A stretch of DNA of 64,000 bases from Victivallis vadensis (GTDB lineage: Bacteria > Verrucomicrobiota > Lentisphaeria > Victivallales > Victivallaceae). Below, piece after piece: positions 62,915 to 64,000 of this stretch. The notes under the pieces are model-generated. The model was not told where the DNA came from. It did no database searches and saw only the letters and a program-made list of their open reading frames with translations. Numbering within the stretch: position 1 is the stretch's first letter; the number at the start of each line of letters is the position of its first letter. The position numbers and the translations under genes are program-made. Location of the stretch: assembly GCF_003096415.1 (NCBI RefSeq), contig NZ_QEKH01000007.1:62001-126000 (forward strand), written 5' to 3'.

Positions 62915-64000
62915 ATGAAGTATCATGGATTGTGCGCCGTTGCCGCCTCCGCGTTGTTTCTATCGGTTTCCGCCGCTGATTTCGGCTCGTTCCTGGAGAA
63001 GCGGGCCGGAATCTGGAGTTCGGGAGCCGCCGATCTTGTCCGGGATTACCCGGGGAAATTCCGCTGGCTCGACCAGAGCAAAAAACAGGCGCGCGCAATC
63101 CGCACGAAAACCGATCCCCTGACTTTATACGGCGATCCGCTTCAGGAAGTCATTGTCACGCTCGACGGCAAAAAGCAACTCGGTTCGGTGGTTCTGTCGA
63201 TCTACAACCGGGGCGACGCCGGAGAATGGGACCGTGACCGGTTTGAAGAGAAACTCGACCTGGTCCGGGACAAACTGTCCGGCTTTGCCGGCGGCAAAAA
63301 ACCGGAAAACCAGTCCGCCGCGCTCGGCAACGGCGCCAAACTCTTTGCGAACATCTGGCGGACGCCGGAGCTGGATCTGGTGCTGCGCTGGAGCAGTACC
63401 AACCGGAAAGAGCCGGAGTACATCACCCTCGAACTCCTCCCGCCCGGCGAAGCGCCCAAAAACCTCCGCGCCTCGCTGAAAAGCACCGCCGGCGCCGGCA
63501 ACCTGTCGGAACAGGTCAAACAGGACGCCGCCGGTTCGCGCTATCTGGAGATTCCGATGGTTGACCAGGGCGGGAAAGGGTACTGCGTCGCGGCGACCGT
63601 CGAACGTATTCTGCGCTACTACGGTTCGGACATCGACCAGCACGTGATCGCCCAGCTCGCCGCCTCCGACGCGAATGCCGGAACCTCTTTCGAGGCAATG
63701 GTCGACGCGCTCGAAGCGGCGGACTCCCGCCTGGGCGTCCGGTTCAAGCGCCATTACGAGTACAAGTCGCTGCTCTCCTACCGGGGTGTCGAACGACTCT
63801 GCAAAGAGTACAACTCCGCCGCCCAGAAGCTCAAGAAGGAGAGGCTGAAATTCAACGATTTCGTGGTGACGCGGCGGAAAACCAAAACCTTCCAGCTCGG
63901 CCAATTCCTCAGCGCGCTCGATCCGGAGGTCTACTCCGCGGTCAGAATGCGCGACAAGAACAATTATGAGGAGTTCGTCAAGCTCGTCCGTGAAAGCATC
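62915..64000 (+). CDS. Secreted C39-like cysteine peptidase-type protein (3' end beyond window)
   Basis: The frame runs without a stop to the window end, giving 362 residues so far. It has a signal peptide (MKYHGLCAVAASALFLSVSAA). The segment MVDQGGKGYCVAATVERILRYYG near residue 215-237 resembles the N-terminal Gln/Cys motif of C39-like papain-fold peptidases; the catalytic His would lie further on. Residues 20-200 are of unknown type. GGGGAAG precedes the start. It follows the dehydrogenase by 32 bases and may share its transcript. Confidence 0.7.
   Translation, partial: MKYHGLCAVAASALFLSVSAADFGSFLEKRAGIWSSGAADLVRDYPGKFRWLDQSKKQARAIRTKTDPLTLYGDPLQEVIVTLDGKKQLGSVVLSIYNRGDAGEWDRDRFEEKLDLVRDKLSGFAGGKKPENQSAALGNGAKLFANIWRTPELDLVLRWSSTNRKEPEYITLELLPPGEAPKNLRASLKSTAGAGNLSEQVKQDAAGSRYLEIPMVDQGGKGYCVAATVERILRYYGSDIDQHVIAQLAASDANAGTSFEAMVDALEAADSRLGVRFKRHYEYKSLLSYRGVERLCKEYNSAAQKLKKERLKFNDFVVTRRKTKTFQLGQFLSALDPEVYSAVRMRDKNNYEEFVKLVRESI

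Noticed and set aside
1-64000. tRNA, rRNA, CRISPR arrays, integrase, transposase or phage genes
   Set aside because: None was recognised when reading both strands. The repeats found are not regularly spaced short repeats with unique spacers, so they are not CRISPR arrays.

Overview
The window looks like a chromosomal stretch from a Lentisphaerota-type bacterium (Victivallis or a close relative). This is inferred from the content, not from a database match. It is GC-rich and carries seven short prepilin-like genes with the FTLIEL leader and a C-terminal H-X9-DG motif. It also holds many secreted glycoside hydrolases, GntR/LacI and AraC regulators, and large intergenic palindromic repeats. No rRNA, tRNA, CRISPR array, phage gene or transposase gene was recognised.

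Layout. 1-898: a large palindromic repeat. 901-8262: a UROD-like protein, the L-arabinose operon araBDA (minus strand), and a divergent alpha-galactosidase. 8342-15404: a GntR/LacI regulator, a prepilin, a GH71-like, a GH43-like and a six-hairpin enzyme, all on the plus strand. 15385-22169: a regulator divergent from a heparinase II/III-like lyase, a prepilin and a sugar transporter. 22186-28628: a GH71-like/LamG enzyme, a prepilin and an FAD oxidoreductase (minus strand), divergent from an AraC/PocR regulator, then a sugar isomerase-like TIM barrel. 28865-30340: a mechanosensitive-channel-like protein. 30601-35479: a regulator, a prepilin and two paralogous clan GH-A enzymes. 35500-36095: a dispersed repeat. 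36179-38243: two overlapping paralogous GntR/LacI regulators. 38244-43827: a clan GH-A enzyme, a prepilin gene interrupted by a 353-bp insertion, and a sialidase-like protein. 44005-45581: an AraC regulator and a D-lyxose isomerase. 45783-54642: a prepilin, a beta-helix protein, a sialidase-like protein, a GH63-like and a GH42-like enzyme in one tightly packed operon. 54700-55495: the second dispersed repeat. 55557-59398: an AraC regulator divergent from a prepilin and a GH71-like enzyme. 59463-64000: an alpha/beta hydrolase, the second copy of the large palindrome, an AraC regulator, a 2-hydroxyacid dehydrogenase and a truncated C39-like peptidase.

How it works together. The recurring unit is a regulator, one prepilin-like protein and one or more exported carbohydrate-active enzymes, often translationally coupled. 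It resembles a polysaccharide utilisation locus in which the SusC/SusD pair is replaced by a private pseudopilin. Intracellular arabinose and lyxose enzymes and a transporter would feed released sugars into metabolism.

The most unusual signals are three. First, the near-perfect palindromes at 1-898 and 60220-60905; the second exactly fills the space between two convergent stop codons. Second, a small element sits inside the prepilin leader codons at 40708-41060, flanked by 21-bp copies of the FTLIELL coding sequence. Third, matched 13-bp operators lie at equal distance from two divergent promoters around 16554-16824.
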